Origin: Selaginella moellendorffii
Lineage: Eukaryota; Streptophyta; Lycopodiopsida; Selaginellales; Selaginellaceae
DNA length: 64,000 bases
Assembly: GCF_000143415.4 (NCBI RefSeq)
Contig: NW_003314383.1
Coordinates: forward strand, 124,208 to 188,207
Reading direction: 5' to 3'
A model generated the notes under the pieces. The model did not search any database and had not been told where the DNA came from. It saw only the letters and a program-made list of their open reading frames with translations. The translations under genes were made by a program, and so were the position numbers. Below, in pieces: positions 8,643 through 19,962 of this stretch. Position 1 is the stretch's first letter; the number at the start of each line of letters is the position of its first letter.

Positions 8643-10688
8643 TCAAGAACAAGCTTGCAAGTTGGAGAGGAGAATGTAGGACGACGCCCACTGCCCGCCC
8701 TTTTGGAGCGCTCTCTCCGCCACTCTCTCCGCCGCATCGACGCCGCCATGGCTCTTGCAAGCGCCCAACAACGCCGTCCACGCGATTCCATCCGGCGCCA
8801 CTGGCATCCTCTCCACGAATTCCTCGGCGCTCTCGAGAATTCCGGCTCGGCTGAGCAGATCGATCATGCAGGCGTAGTGCTCGGCCGCGGGTGCGATTCC
8901 ATAGCTCTCACTCATCGCCGTGAAGTGATGCGTCCCCAGCTCCACGAGCCCCATATGGCTGCAAGCGCTGAGCGCCGCGATGTAGGTCACGGCCGTCGGG
9001 ATTGTTCCATCTTGCTCCATCGCATGGAGTAGATCCAGCGCCTCCCTCACAAATCCGGCCTGGGAGTAGCAAGAGATCATCGTGTTCCACAGCGCGGAGC
9101 TCCGCCTGGCGCCCCCGCGATCGAATAGCCGCCTTGCTTCTTGGAGATTTCCACACTTGCCATACATCCCGACCAGCGAATTCGCGACCGTGGAGCTGGA
9201 ATCGTAGCCAGCAGCGTCAATCTCAGCGTGGAGGAACCGGCCGCGAGCTAGATCCGATGCAGCGCCACACGAATCGATCGCCACCAAGAAGGCCATCTCG
9301 TCGGGTTTGATTCCATCAAGATCCATGAGCAAGAAATATTTCATCGCCGATCGAGCGTCGCCGCTCTGGAGGAAGCCGGTGACGATCGCGCTCCAGGAGA
9401 TCACGTCCCTGGCAGGAATCGCCAAGAACAGCGCCAGCGCCTCGTCCATCACAGCGTTGAGGCACAATCCCGTGAGCATCGCGTTGCAAGCCGAGGTGTT
9501 CTTCGCTGGAAGATCGCGGAAGACGGCCAGGGCGGATTGGATCCGGCCGCCTTGGCAGTAGCCGATGATCAATCCAATCCACGACGAAATGCTCCACTTC
9601 GGCATCCTCGCGAAGGAATCCTCGGCGCCTTCCACGCTCGCGGTGTGACCATAGGCGGAGACGAGTGTGTTCCAAGAGATGAGATTCCTTTGCGGCATCG
9701 CCAGGAAGAGCGCTATGGCGGAGGACATATCGCCGGTGTAAGCGTAGCCAAGCATCGCGGCGGTGGAGGAGACGATGTCGTGCTGCGGCATCTTGCCAAG
9801 AACAGCTCTCGCGAGCTCGGGCTCGGCATTCTTGGCGTGCGCGGTGATCAAAGAATTCCAAGAAACGATGTTTCTTTCTCCCATCCTCTCGAAGAGATTC
9901 TTGGCGCCGAAGTGGTCTCGATTCTGTGCGAATGCCGCGATCATCACATTGCACGCTGATAGATCTGGAGCAGCCAGCTGCTCGAATGCCGCTCTAGCCC
10001 GCGAGAGATTTCCCTCGCTAGCGTGCGCCATGACGAGGATGCTAGAGATTGCGGCACTCTTGAATCCAAATCGATCTTTCATGCTCGTCGCGAGATCCAA
10101 GTGGCCCTGCGTCGCGAGCGCGTGGATTACGAGCGTCCAGGAAGCCTCGCTCCATCCCGGCATCCGATCGAAGACGTTCTTGGCCGCGAATGAATGCCCG
10201 CTATGGGCAAATGCTGCGATCATCGCGTTCCAGGAGATCTCATCCAGCTCCGGCATCCAGTGGAAGATCACGGACGATTGTTCTGGCGATCCAATGCGCG
10301 AGTAGGCCGTGAGAATCGAATTGAACGACACGAGTCCCCACTGTGGCATTCGATCGAAGACTTCCCTGGCAAGAACAATATCCCCATTCCTGACATATGC
10401 CCCCAAGAGGATGTTCCAGGAGAATGTGTTGGATCTCTGGATCTGCGAGAAGGCCAGATGCGCCTCATCCATGGATCCACAGCTGGAATACATCTGAATG
10501 AGGAGATTTCCAAGGAGAGTGTCGTGATCCTGGCGAGAGGCGACGATGTGAGCGTGAAGACGCTTGCCCTCCCGCAGGGATTTGCAAGCGATGCACTGGC
10601 GGAGGAGATTGGCGTAGGCCGCGCGCTCGATGTGGAAGGCGTCGCCGAATCGATCGACATTGTAGACAAACTCGGCCAAGCTTCTCAT
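8643..10688 (-). CDS. PLS-class pentatricopeptide repeat protein
   Basis: Tandem PPR motifs run almost end to end (for example NTFSWNILLGAYVRNGD and EISWNAMIAAFAHSGH), giving about 680 residues from the chosen start. Such proteins bind organellar RNA in chloroplasts or mitochondria, mostly for C-to-U editing or processing. The C-terminus carries the start of an E-type motif (WTALLGACKSHGGVDAAERVAERAL) and ends at YILLSNLQACS, without E+ or DYW domains. The frame stays open to 10877, but that extension would overlap the divergent Clot gene and lacks PPR features, so the ATG at 10688 (MRSLAEF) is preferred. The RNA target is unknown. Confidence 0.88.
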   Translation of the reverse strand: MRSLAEFVYNVDRFGDAFHIERAAYANLLRQCIACKSLREGKRLHAHIVASRQDHDTLLGNLLIQMYSSCGSMDEAHLAFSQIQRSNTFSWNILLGAYVRNGDIVLAREVFDRMPQWGLVSFNSILTAYSRIGSPEQSSVIFHWMPELDEISWNAMIAAFAHSGHSFAAKNVFDRMPGWSEASWTLVIHALATQGHLDLATSMKDRFGFKSAAISSILVMAHASEGNLSRARAAFEQLAAPDLSACNVMIAAFAQNRDHFGAKNLFERMGERNIVSWNSLITAHAKNAEPELARAVLGKMPQHDIVSSTAAMLGYAYTGDMSSAIALFLAMPQRNLISWNTLVSAYGHTASVEGAEDSFARMPKWSISSWIGLIIGYCQGGRIQSALAVFRDLPAKNTSACNAMLTGLCLNAVMDEALALFLAIPARDVISWSAIVTGFLQSGDARSAMKYFLLMDLDGIKPDEMAFLVAIDSCGAASDLARGRFLHAEIDAAGYDSSSTVANSLVGMYGKCGNLQEARRLFDRGGARRSSALWNTMISCYSQAGFVREALDLLHAMEQDGTIPTAVTYIAALSACSHMGLVELGTHHFTAMSESYGIAPAAEHYACMIDLLSRAGILESAEEFVERMPVAPDGIAWTALLGACKSHGGVDAAERVAERALQKGGQWASSYILLSNLQACS

Positions 10689-10721
10689 GCCATTGCCGCC
10701 ATTGCCGAGCAAACCTAGGGC
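10689..10721. promoter_or_regulatory. 33-bp divergent start-to-start interval (PPR / Clot)
   Basis: Only 33 bases separate the two predicted start codons on opposite strands. The two 5' UTRs must therefore be very short or overlap the neighbouring coding sequence, and the core promoters must overlap. No TATA box is visible in the interval. Confidence 0.5.
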
Positions 10722-11191
10722 ATGGCGGCCGCGATTGTGGACTCCAGCGTCGGCGATTTGGATGGCGTGCTCGAGGCCGCCGAGAAGCAAGGCGGTGGCG
10801 CCGTGCTGCTGCTCTTCCTGGGCGATCGAATCCCTTCCATCGGCCGGAGCTGGTGCCCAGGTGAGCAATCTAGACAAGTAACTTCTCCCTTTGATCTTCT
10901 CTCTCTTTTTTCCTGCTAGATTGCGTGAGAGCTGAGCCAGTGATCTACAAAGAAGTGGAGAGCGCTGGGCACAAAGTCACGCTTGTGAGAGTGAATGTGG
11001 GCGACAAGCCGACTTGGCGAGACCCTGCTCATCCTTTGAGGATTGATCCACGCTTCCGGCTCACGGGCGTTCCCACGCTAATCCGCTGGAGCTCTGGCAC
11101 AATTGTCGATCGCCTGGAAGATCACGAGGCTCATCTCGCGGACAAAGTTCGCAGGCTTGTCAACACCCCCGACAAGATCGTCAATCCTTGA
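10722..11191 (+). CDS. Clot-type thioredoxin (TXNDC17/TRP14-like)
   Basis: Two exons, 10722-10860 and 10920-11191, flank a 59-bp GT-AG intron. Splicing recreates the active site WCPDC (about residues 44-48), diagnostic of the Clot/TRP14 family and distinct from WCGPC thioredoxins. The 136-residue product ends with the cis-Pro strand GVPTLIRW and a helix, matching the usual size of about 120-135 aa. Clot proteins are cytosolic, are reduced by the thioredoxin system and act on disulfides or persulfides. The intron falls inside the active-site motif, so correct splicing is required for activity. The gene is divergent from the PPR gene with 33 bp between starts. Confidence 0.87.
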
Positions 11192-11271
11192 ATGTTTAGA
11201 AAGTTAGACATCAACTATATCTACGTCTACAGTGTTCTTCTTTTTACCATCTATTGTCCCTCAACAAGTCT

Positions 11272-12762
11272 CTAGTTTAACATTTCACAAGCGCTTCCTC
11301 CGGAACACTCCCGGTAGTGGCGCGCATGAGAGAAGCCAAGCTTGGTCAGTGCGGCTTCAACATCCCGCTCATCTGGAAAAGAGAACTGTTCAAACTCTCT
11401 GCTTGATCGATCGAGGCTTACGTACCAGTGGAACCAATCTTGCAGCCGATCAATCTAAGATGCCTGGCTGCGTTCTCCGCACGCCTATCGAATGTTGAGC
11501 TGATACCAGGCCACACTCCTCGCATTTCCCTGTGGAAACAACGTTCTCTAGTTTTGCTACGCCAAGTAGAACTCGTTTGAAAGGTACCTAAGGAACAAGC
11601 GTATGCTGCTCTGGCTCAGTCCGAACAAGCCACTTAGCTGCCTGTTTAGTTCGGAGGGATCGCTGATAGTCTTGAACGAGCATACGGCACCAGCGTGTTC
11701 AGTTTTCAGCTGTAGTGCCAGCCTTTGCAGTCGAGCAGCAGTTCTGCAACATTCAAAGAAAGGGAAGTTTGTCCAGACGAAACCCAGACTCCGGAACGCA
11801 CCTCTCTGGGTAGCTCGTGTAGCCGGCCCTCTCTAGCACCTTGGCGTTCTCTTCCAGGTCAGCCTTGAGAACATCAGTGAGCTTTGTGATCCCTGAAGTA
11901 ACGATGTTCTGATGACAAAGACGTTACCGGAAACTCAAGAAAGATCGGATTTTTACCATAGTACCTTGAACGTGCCGCTGCAAACATCTAGCGCCGTGCT
12001 GCGGTTGAACAAGGCCACAGCAAGAAACCACTTTTCGACTTCGTCGTCTCCTTTGTCTACATCGATACCAAGGGCCTTGGATGTTCTCCCACCGAACTTG
12101 TTCACCAGTTTCGAAAAGACCTGTGCAAAAACGAAAATAGTCAGTCACACAACTGCCAAGAGAATTCTTAAGAGAAAGAAAAAAGTAGAAGGGATAAGCG
12201 TACCTCTTTGGCCTCCTCATCATCGAGGAAGCCGCCGTCCTCACTCCTAGCATGCTGGTCGCTGCTTTCAAGCGTTGAAGTATCCTCTGTCTCCGTGTCC
12301 TCGTTCATGGACGACAAATTCTCGATGTTAACCCTCGACGCGAACTTCTCGCGACCGTCAGGAGTAGCAACGCCGTTCACATTATGGCCGAGAGTTTGCT
12401 GAGGCAACTGTTGGCTCTTCTTGGCGTGACTGCTATCGTCAGGCATGTGAGAGAGCCTGGCTTCCCGAGCATTCCTAATAACCCGCATCTTTTTCCTCCT
12501 CTGGAACTCTGCATTTTATCACAAGAACTCTTGGGTCAACATTTTGAACAAACCAAACAAGAAAAGATCAAGCACCTTTCCTTAAGGCAGACTCAGCCGA
12601 AGTCGCAGTTACTGCTGGAGAGAGAAGCGCCCCATACATATAAGAGTCCGCCGTCAAGAATTTCCAAAGCCCCTGGAGTCCAGCCGACTTGAGGGTCTTC
12701 TTGAGACATTTTCTTCCCCTCTCCTTGAACCTGGCGCCACTGCCTTCACCTGCCTTGACCAT
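11272..12762 (-). CDS. HhH-GPD superfamily DNA glycosylase-like protein
   Basis: A seven-exon model (12762-12576, 12508-12204, 12120-11965, 11908-11802, 11743-11588, 11529-11426, 11372-11272) keeps frame throughout with GT-AG sites. A basic Ser-rich N-terminus of about 160 residues precedes a helical domain. That domain ends with the pattern GLFGLSQSSIRLFLRE, then RGVWPG, then STFDRRAENAARHLRL, matching the helix-hairpin-helix plus Gly/Pro...Asp layout of EndoIII-like proteins. The Asp is kept. The hairpin lacks the Lys used by bifunctional enzymes, and no [4Fe-4S] Cys loop is seen. It may be a monofunctional glycosylase or a non-catalytic DNA binder. Nuclear or plastid location cannot be told. 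Confidence 0.68.
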
Positions 12763-12929
12763 CGCTACTCTAAAATCCCCAACTCCACCAGTAACCCAGC
12801 CTAAACTTCGCAACGGTGCCAACAAGCGAACTTGGTGAAAACGTGGCACTCCCTACAACTGCCACGTAAACAAACACGCGTCATCACCACCTCGAGGTAC
12901 CCAGGCATGCCAACTTACAAGAGCTCCTC

Positions 12930-15900
12930 TCAGATGAGAGCGAAGACGAGATCTTCTGCGCTGACGATGGAGTCCATGGGCGGATTCGTGAAGACGTATG
13001 GACACGGACTGCCATGCGTTCCCTTTGCTCGGTAGAGACCCAAGGCGAGCATGCCTCTCTCTGCCAGGAGCTCCGAGAACATATCACCGTAGGAACGATT
13101 CACGTACTTTTGTGGAGCTTCGAACTGCTCCAAAACTCGAGCATGCTTGCTGTCGTCAACGCTGCCCTCCACAAGCTGCTCTACGATTGAGCTGGTATTC
13201 TTGTTGTAGAACGAGGAGCGCCTGCGAGTAAACACACTCAATATCAAAAAAAGAAAAAAACGAATAGAACACTTATGTGCTTACATGAGAAAGCTGAGCA
13301 TGCTTGGGGAGACCGCTCGTCCTTCCATGTATGCGGGTGCAAAGTGAGCAACAGCGTCAGGATTGCGTTTGTAAGCGTCCGCAGGTATAGAGCCACTTGG
13401 GATCTGGCTATACGGCCACAGGTAGTGCAAGCCAATCGCATGCTGCATCTCAATCACGACTTTGGTGAGATCACCGTGAAGCAAGCGCTCGATGTTGGCC
13501 AGAATTATAATGCCGTCTACGTCACTGGTGTAAGCCCCTGGATTCTTCCGGGTATCAGCAGTTTGCTGAACACCTTTCCCACTGGCATCAATCGGACACC
13601 CAGGATACGCAAGCACAATGACTTTGTCTAAATCATAGCAATCAAAGGTTAAAAAACTTCATAGAAAAACCTTGAAAAACATACCTGCATGAATGACTCC
13701 AGCACGCATTAAATCAAGCTCGTGAATCGGCGAGCCCTTCACGAAAAATACGTCTTTGAAAACGCCGACTGATCCCCACTGATAGAAATCGGGTTGGGAT
13801 GGATGTAGAATCACCACCGGATGATTCGGAAACGTTGGCTTTCGGAGCTCGACTAGAAAGTAAAACAGATTGGCCGGCCATTTGCCTTGACAGCAAACCA
13901 GTATGTGTGCCTTCTTCAAGCTAACGATTGTGATGCTCCTTCTTTGGAGGTCTTGCAAAATTTTCTGCTCGTTCCTTTCGAGCAAAACAGCGTGCGGTCG
14001 ACCATAAATGTCTGCTGAAGGCCATGCAAGCGTCCAGTCCATGGACGCTTCCAATGCTGCAGATGGTTCTCCTTCCAAGTAATTACTGGTCGATGCGTCG
14101 ATCTCCGTAGAGTCGCTGAAGCCATTGCCGCTGAGCAATGCAGCGTGATTCTTTTCGACAGCGTCTCTGAGACTAACGATCAGCTTGTGATGTCCCACAG
14201 GACTCGAAGGCACGGGAACCGGTTGGCTGCCATCTAAATATGAGTCTATACCAGGTATCTCCTGTCTTTTAAAAGAGGCCACTGAACCCAGCTTCTTCCA
14301 CCGAGAGCTCACAGACTCCAAGAGCTTACGCTCGCGACTTTGAGGATTTGAGCAAGTCCCTTCGAACTTAGATATGCTGTAGACGGTATTGAGGCTCGTT
14401 GCCATCACAAGACCAATGTCATTTGAGGAGATACTATGTCCTTTTGGGTGCAGCAAAACCGTTCCACTTGTGTCTAACGCAAAGAGTGTTATATTGAACG
14501 AAGAGTATATAAATTCCGTAACCTGCATACAAAAACAACATGATTCAGTATAAGGATGGAAAAAGAAAAATACTTGCCTCTTCAAAAAGCAGACCGTGAA
14601 AAGCGCTTGGAAAAATCAATGGATACACTTCGTTGTCAAAACTGTGATTATACTCAACTATGTGACGCATCGAAGGTATATTATGTAGCTGAATTTCGGA
14701 CGTAAACAAATTTGTAATAAAAGTATAGAGACCCTTGATCGTACAACTGCAACCAAGAAAGAACGATATAGTCGAATTGACACATAAAAAATGTGAATTG
14801 AACTGGACCTGCGAGCTAGTAGCTTGTTATGCAGCTTTGTCTGGCAAATAACCTCAATCCCCTGCCCATAAGCATTATCCCAAACGCTACATCTCAGAGC
14901 ATCAGGGTCTAGTACTTCAACAACTATCCGAACTCGACCTTTGCAATAACGGCTTACAGCCAAAGCTCTAAAAATTTGAGTATGATCTTCTGTTCTTGGA
15001 TCCTGCAAAGCCACTTGAGATAGCAATTTTGTTACCGAATATAAAATCAAGTTACCAATGTCTCCTTGTCCGCCAAAAGGAAAAAAGCTGACGCTTTGTC
15101 TGCGCTAATACGATCCAGGTCTGATGTCTGTGACGGGCACCCTTCGTAGAACTCCACTTGATTATTGTAAAGGGACAGCAACTGCTGCAACTCGAATCTA
15201 CAAAAATGGAACAGCTAAGTATGACAAGTTTGAAAACGTAGCTCTTACGATGGAGTAAATGGCGCGAGAATAATAACGTGCATAGGATAGATTTCTAGAT
15301 CTGAGAATCATCCGAGCTGTAAGTCCGAATATTAACAGCTGCGCGACTAAAGCATTCTCTCACCTTCAGCATGGGTAGGATTATAAAGTTCTGCAAGAAA
15401 AATCTGAATCACGCGCAGCTCTATGCTGCCGCCTATAATCAGAAATCGTGACCCGAGCACCTTTCTTGAGTTGAAAGTACCACCATAAGGTCTGGGACGG
15501 GCTGCCCCGTAAGAAAGAAGAGAAGATAAAACACAAACATTGTACCTATTGTATGCAAGTGTACTGATCCTGCTCACTTGTATGGGAAGAATGGCTACGG
15601 CAATCATAATTGTGATGATGATAGCAGCCTGGCCTTGAATTGTTACGGGAACAACATCTCCGTATCCAACAGTCGCAATCTATTAAAAAGAAAGACGTTT
15701 CTTGAAGTTCAAAACAAGTGTGCAACATACCGTAACAATGACGAAATAGAATGCGTCCCAGAAAGACATGCACCCTTCTCGGGGACACATCCGTTTGGTT
15801 TTTTCAGAAGCACCATGATACTCCAGCCATTGAATAATACCAGCAACAAGAACGACTGTATAGAAACAGATTAAGTATCAATAAATTCAAGTTGATTTAA

Positions 15901-16874
15901 AACCTGCGCCAGCAGTGGAGAAGATTAATAGAATAATCTGTTGGGTTAACGTGCTTCCAGCCATTCCTAGCTTCGTAATGCAAGATGATATTCTGTAACA
16001 ACCGAAAAACTTATCGAACTGCCATAATTACCAATCGCATAAGAGTACCTTACAATGCGAAGAAACTGAAGCAAGTTATAAACATCACCGCCGGCTTTGC
16101 GATACCTGAGTTGATTCGCAATCATAGTTCATCCGTTGAAAAACATCTCAAACAGTTTACCTGAAAACGTTGAAAATGGGAATAGCGCTCAAAAGATCCA
16201 CTAGACCCGACAAGGAGAAAATGTAGAAAATCCGAGCAGGCTCACTGCACTGGCAGCAACATCAGCAAAAACACACTTTTAAGTTTGGAAACGAGCTTGT
16301 GGGTTTACCTATAAATTCTCAAAACATAGTCGGCAAGGAAAGCAACACTGATGGCATTTTGTAAGTGTGTGACCCAAGAACCAGCAGTCCCGTAGCTATT
16401 GACACGAAAAATTTAGCATAAACTCCAATGCCATCTACGTTCATCAACCTGTGCATTGTTTGTTCAATCTACACTGCTTTACGTACGTCGAGTAGACATA
16501 GAGAACACCGGAGAGAACCGCAAGAATGAACTCCGTCTGTGCAAAACACGCAAAAGATGAAAAGAAACTGAGAAATCCCCAAGCAAATGATTTACCAGAT
16601 ATAAAATATAGCCAAGAGCACCGCCCCGGAGAAAGATCCTCAGCCTCACCGAGCGAGGCACGCTCCCAAAGAGAAACGAATCGTGATACGTCTCTAGCAC
16701 ACTTGCCTTGACATTGATGTGCTTGAGGTTGTGCTGCCACGCCGATGACGAGAATGTCTTGGTCAGCGTCTCCAAAATGCTGGATCGCCTGCGATCGCTG
16801 CCGCTTAGGATGCCGAAATTCGTTTGCTGCTGCTGATCCACGGCATTCCCCGCCTCGGCATCCAGCGGCGCCAT
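12930..16874 (-). CDS. Slo-family (BK/Slo2-like) RCK-gated K+ channel
   Basis: This is a many-exon gene (about 20 short exons, introns of 50-100 bp), read from ATG 16874 to TGA 12930. The conceptual product has about 65 cytosolic residues, six transmembrane segments, a pore with TVGYGDVVP (exon at 15681-15547) preceded by FWDAFYFVIVT, then two RCK modules. RCK1 shows the order seen in Slo channels (VEFYEG, FFLLADKETL, RTEDHTQIFRALAVSRY, ARSC..KGLYTFITNLF, SAFHGLLFEEV). RCK2 ends with YGDMFSELLAERGMLALGLYR, then YVFTNPP and SAEDLVFALI. No S0 segment and no Asp-rich Ca2+ bowl are seen, which is closer to Slo2 than to BK. S4 has few Arg. The expected role is K+ flux across a membrane gated by cytosolic ions. 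A few internal splice sites remain uncertain. Confidence 0.78.
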
Positions 16875-17200
16875 CGATCGATCGAGCGAGCGAGCGAAAT
16901 AAAAATTCTAGGGCTCCAAGAACACAAGTAACTTCACGCTGGAAGAGACTCGAACCCAAAACGTCTTTGTTCTTCCTCACGTTCTTAGAAAAGAGAATAG
17001 AAAAAACAAGAATGAGAGAGGCCTCTGTTGTGTTTTCCTTTCCTTCCTTTCTTCTTCCTTGTGGCATGGCACCTCCTAAAAAGAAACCGGTCCGAGGAGT
17101 CGTGAATTAGTTTGATGGTGCTACTAATACAGAGAGGGGTGGAAGTCGTCGTCGTGAATTTTTCTCGTTGCTTCGTCGTCTCGTCCGTGAGAAAAGCTCG
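16875..17200. other. Intergenic spacer between Slo channel and KIN-beta-gamma
   Basis: This 326-bp segment shows no coding signal. It lies between the start of the minus-strand channel gene and the stop of the next minus-strand gene, so it should hold the channel promoter and a 3' UTR. A pyrimidine-rich stretch on the plus strand at about 17035-17060 is the only compositional feature. Confidence 0.5.
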
Positions 17201-19372
17201 CTATGACGTCAAGAATCTGAAAACATCCCGCAAAGAAATAATGCCTTCGACATGTCGGCTGCCAGCTTCAACGCAAATCACTCGCCGGACGCCTGAGAAA
17301 CAGCGAGACAATGCTTAGAAAAGAAAAACGAAAGCAAAAACTGGAAGAATGATCCACTTCACCTGGCGTTGCGAGCCGCTCAATCACGTCTCGGAGCGTG
17401 TGTGAGCGTAGGCACATATGACACCGAGTCCCAACGGATGATCCTCCGGTCCTGTTGTTATCCTGGCCCATTTGCAAAGCCTGGACGAAATCAAAACGTG
17501 TGAAGTGGAGCGAAAGCTGAGAAACACTCTTACTTGTCCGACTGTTATCTCGTGAAGATGAACAGTTGCATACGCTCTGTCTCTTGCTAACGACGTAATG
17601 TCGCTGTTCGATCATGTCACAAACAAAAAACGTAAATCTCCACACCACCATCGCTGCAAAGGCATACCTTCTAGTGTAGACGTCAATAAGTGAACCATTG
17701 TCGTCAAGTATTGGTAGCGCGCTCACATTGGCTGCCAAAGTTTCCAGCAACTATTTTAAGGCAAAGACGACTCTTTTTTTCCGATTTACCTTGCAGGAGA
17801 AGCGAAAACGCGGCGCTGAGAGGTGCGCTCGCCCGGAGCATTGCCAAAGGTCGGCAATTTGCACCGCCGACTTCGGGACTCCATGTTCCCAGTGGCAGTG
17901 CATACAAAGGCTGCAGCAGGAGAGGCAGCCACGAAGGAACATGCCGGAAATGCCTCAGCATACCTGCATATAACAGCAAGCATTCAAGTCAGAAAAATCT
18001 TATCGGATTGAAAAAAAACGCTGCCATCGTACATTTTAGAATGTCTGAGAGTGTCGCGAGATGTAACACCTGTGGGACGAATCCATCCTGTGCTGCGTGA
18101 GTTAGCACTGGGAGCGTGGCGACCTCGTTCATCAGTAGCTTGTCCGTGAGTTGTCTCAAGGAATCATCAGGGCCAACCTGGAATACGGATTGTGAAATAG
18201 ATCAGGAAGTCCGTCAAAACTACTCAAGGCATATCAGCTTACAGAAATAAGGTGTCTTTGTCGACGAACTCTGAAGAAAGTGGACTTCTCGTCTTTCCAC
18301 ACAGCGATGGTATGAGTATCAAGCTCCTCCTCGGATAGCATAGATCCTAAGTTTCCAAGCTGTCTTAAAATGATAATGAAGTCAGATGCGCTAAGCATGC
18401 CAACGAATTGCTGCCTTTCAGAATCCCATAAAGGAGCTACGGTCAAACCCTGGACAGACATAAAAACGATCAGACTTTTAAGATTAAACAGTGTATCATA
18501 CCTGCTCATAAAGAATATGAAACGCTTGTTTTACAGGCAGCATGACGTCCAAGACAATCACCTGACAACCAAAGAAGAAAAGGAGTGAGTTGAATGCACA
18601 GAGATTAACCATCAGAGTAAAGCCACCTTGCCGGACTCAGGAATTAATTCGTAGGCAGTATGATTGAGCAAAAATTCCGCAAGCCTCTGCTTGGAGGTTT
18701 CAACCTCACCAGCGGAGATGGCTTGCGGTCGTGGCTGCTGATGGCCATCTTGCAAATCTATCTGAAACACAAAAGGAGAGGAGAGCAACATGTTAGAACC
18801 AATCTACAAACACAAACTTGCGTTCTTTTTACCATGTGGTGGCCGGAGTTTTGATCAACGTCCATGTTCGATCCTGACGTTCCACCGTCCCCGTTTGGGG
18901 ACGATGCAAGCTCTGGAATCTTCACAGTAACACAGTTATTTACATTTCCGTGCAGATCGTGTGCCACGGGCCCTTGATGATCCCATCTCCACTGTCCATC
19001 CACAATAAACTTGTACTGGAATCGAAACACGAGAGATCCATCAAAAACAAAGGAGAGACGAAGCAGCACGATCTACCTCATGGTAGCCAACAGGCAAGTT
19101 GAAGGTCCCTTGGAACACGGTTGGACAGTTCTCGAGAGGAGTCATTGGTAGCGTTGTGAGCCAGCTGCAAAAACAAAGAATTCATCAGGAATGCTCATCA
19201 CCCCGAGAAGCAGTGTTGCTCAATCCCGAGAACGAAAGGAAAAGAAAGGAAAAAAATCACACCTTGTGAAGGATCCGCAGAGAAGGACCTGTGCGCCCCC
19301 ATGAGGCCAGATGAAAGTCGTGGGTACCAGCGCCAAGTTCCTGCTTTTACATGCAATACCCTCCCGGGACAT
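17201..19372 (-). CDS. KIN-beta-gamma (SNF4-like) subunit of SnRK1
   Basis: This is a multi-exon gene. The first exon (19372-19263) gives [17 protein letters not shown], the start of an AMPK glycogen-binding domain (CBM48). That domain continues through [31 protein letters not shown] and VNNCVTV. A linker leads into four CBS motifs (for example [38 protein letters not shown], and the last ending [14 protein letters not shown]). CBM48 fused to four CBS motifs is the plant-specific beta-gamma subunit, the energy-sensing partner of SnRK1 kinase. The ATG at 19372 is the first in frame with the CBM48, and the longer frame from 19458 is in another phase. The fourth-CBS exon keeps the family CQMCLRS-like element (CHMCLRS). 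Confidence 0.87.
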
Positions 19373-19962
19373 TTGTCACAATGCTCTCCTCTCTGCGACG
19401 GCCGCCTCGCGCTAAACCCCCGAATGCCAAGCTTCCATCCCCCTTGTAACCGAAACATAAATCCTCGTCGTCGCGAAATCGCAGCTCCCCAAGCACACCA
19501 CTGTCGCTGGCGCTGCTCAATGGCCGTGGATCCGCAGCCAGCTAGGTCTTGATGATTTTACCAGCCGGGGACGATCCATACCTGGAGCCGCCGTCGCCAT
19601 CGCCATCGCCAAAAACCCTAGTTCTCTCCGAGCTACACCATCACTGGGGGGAGCTCTTTCGCCTTACTACCTAGTGTAAGTAAGAGTGTGTGTGTGTGTG
19701 TGTAGCACTTTTTTTACGTCTTCTGTATGCGTGGTAAACTCTTCCCTGCAAAATTTTTTAACCATGGAGGTAAAAAACAAAAAATTCCGAGCGTCATCTT
19801 GCCCCCTCTCTCCGGGCATTCCAATAATTACGTTATTAGAGGGGGGATCCTCGCATCTGGGCCGCACGCTCGCCTCTCCATCTCCGTACAACTCCCACGA
19901 AGAAATGGATCATCTTACGGAAGAACAGTTCTTCCGCTCTCTCTTTTTCTCGCCTTCTTTGC
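19373..19962. other. Intergenic region with a (GT)n tract
   Basis: The segment is non-coding on both strands as far as can be seen. It lies between the start of KIN-beta-gamma and the last exon of RPF1. It contains the AAACCCTA motif near 19613-19620, expected in a promoter of the minus-strand gene, and a short (GT)n microsatellite at about 19686-19703. Confidence 0.5.

Noticed and set aside
10689-10877. N-terminal extension of the PPR frame
   Set aside because: It lies antisense to the first exon of the Clot gene and has no PPR or transit-peptide character. The ATG at 10688 is a better start.
16935-16990. GGTTCGAGTCTC on the minus strand, like a tRNA T-loop
   Set aside because: No matching D-arm, anticodon arm or 7-bp acceptor stem could be formed around it.
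19198-19458. 86-residue frame MFRLQGG near the start of KIN-beta-gamma
   Set aside because: It is in a different phase from the CBM48 motif, and joining them would require a 19-bp intron.
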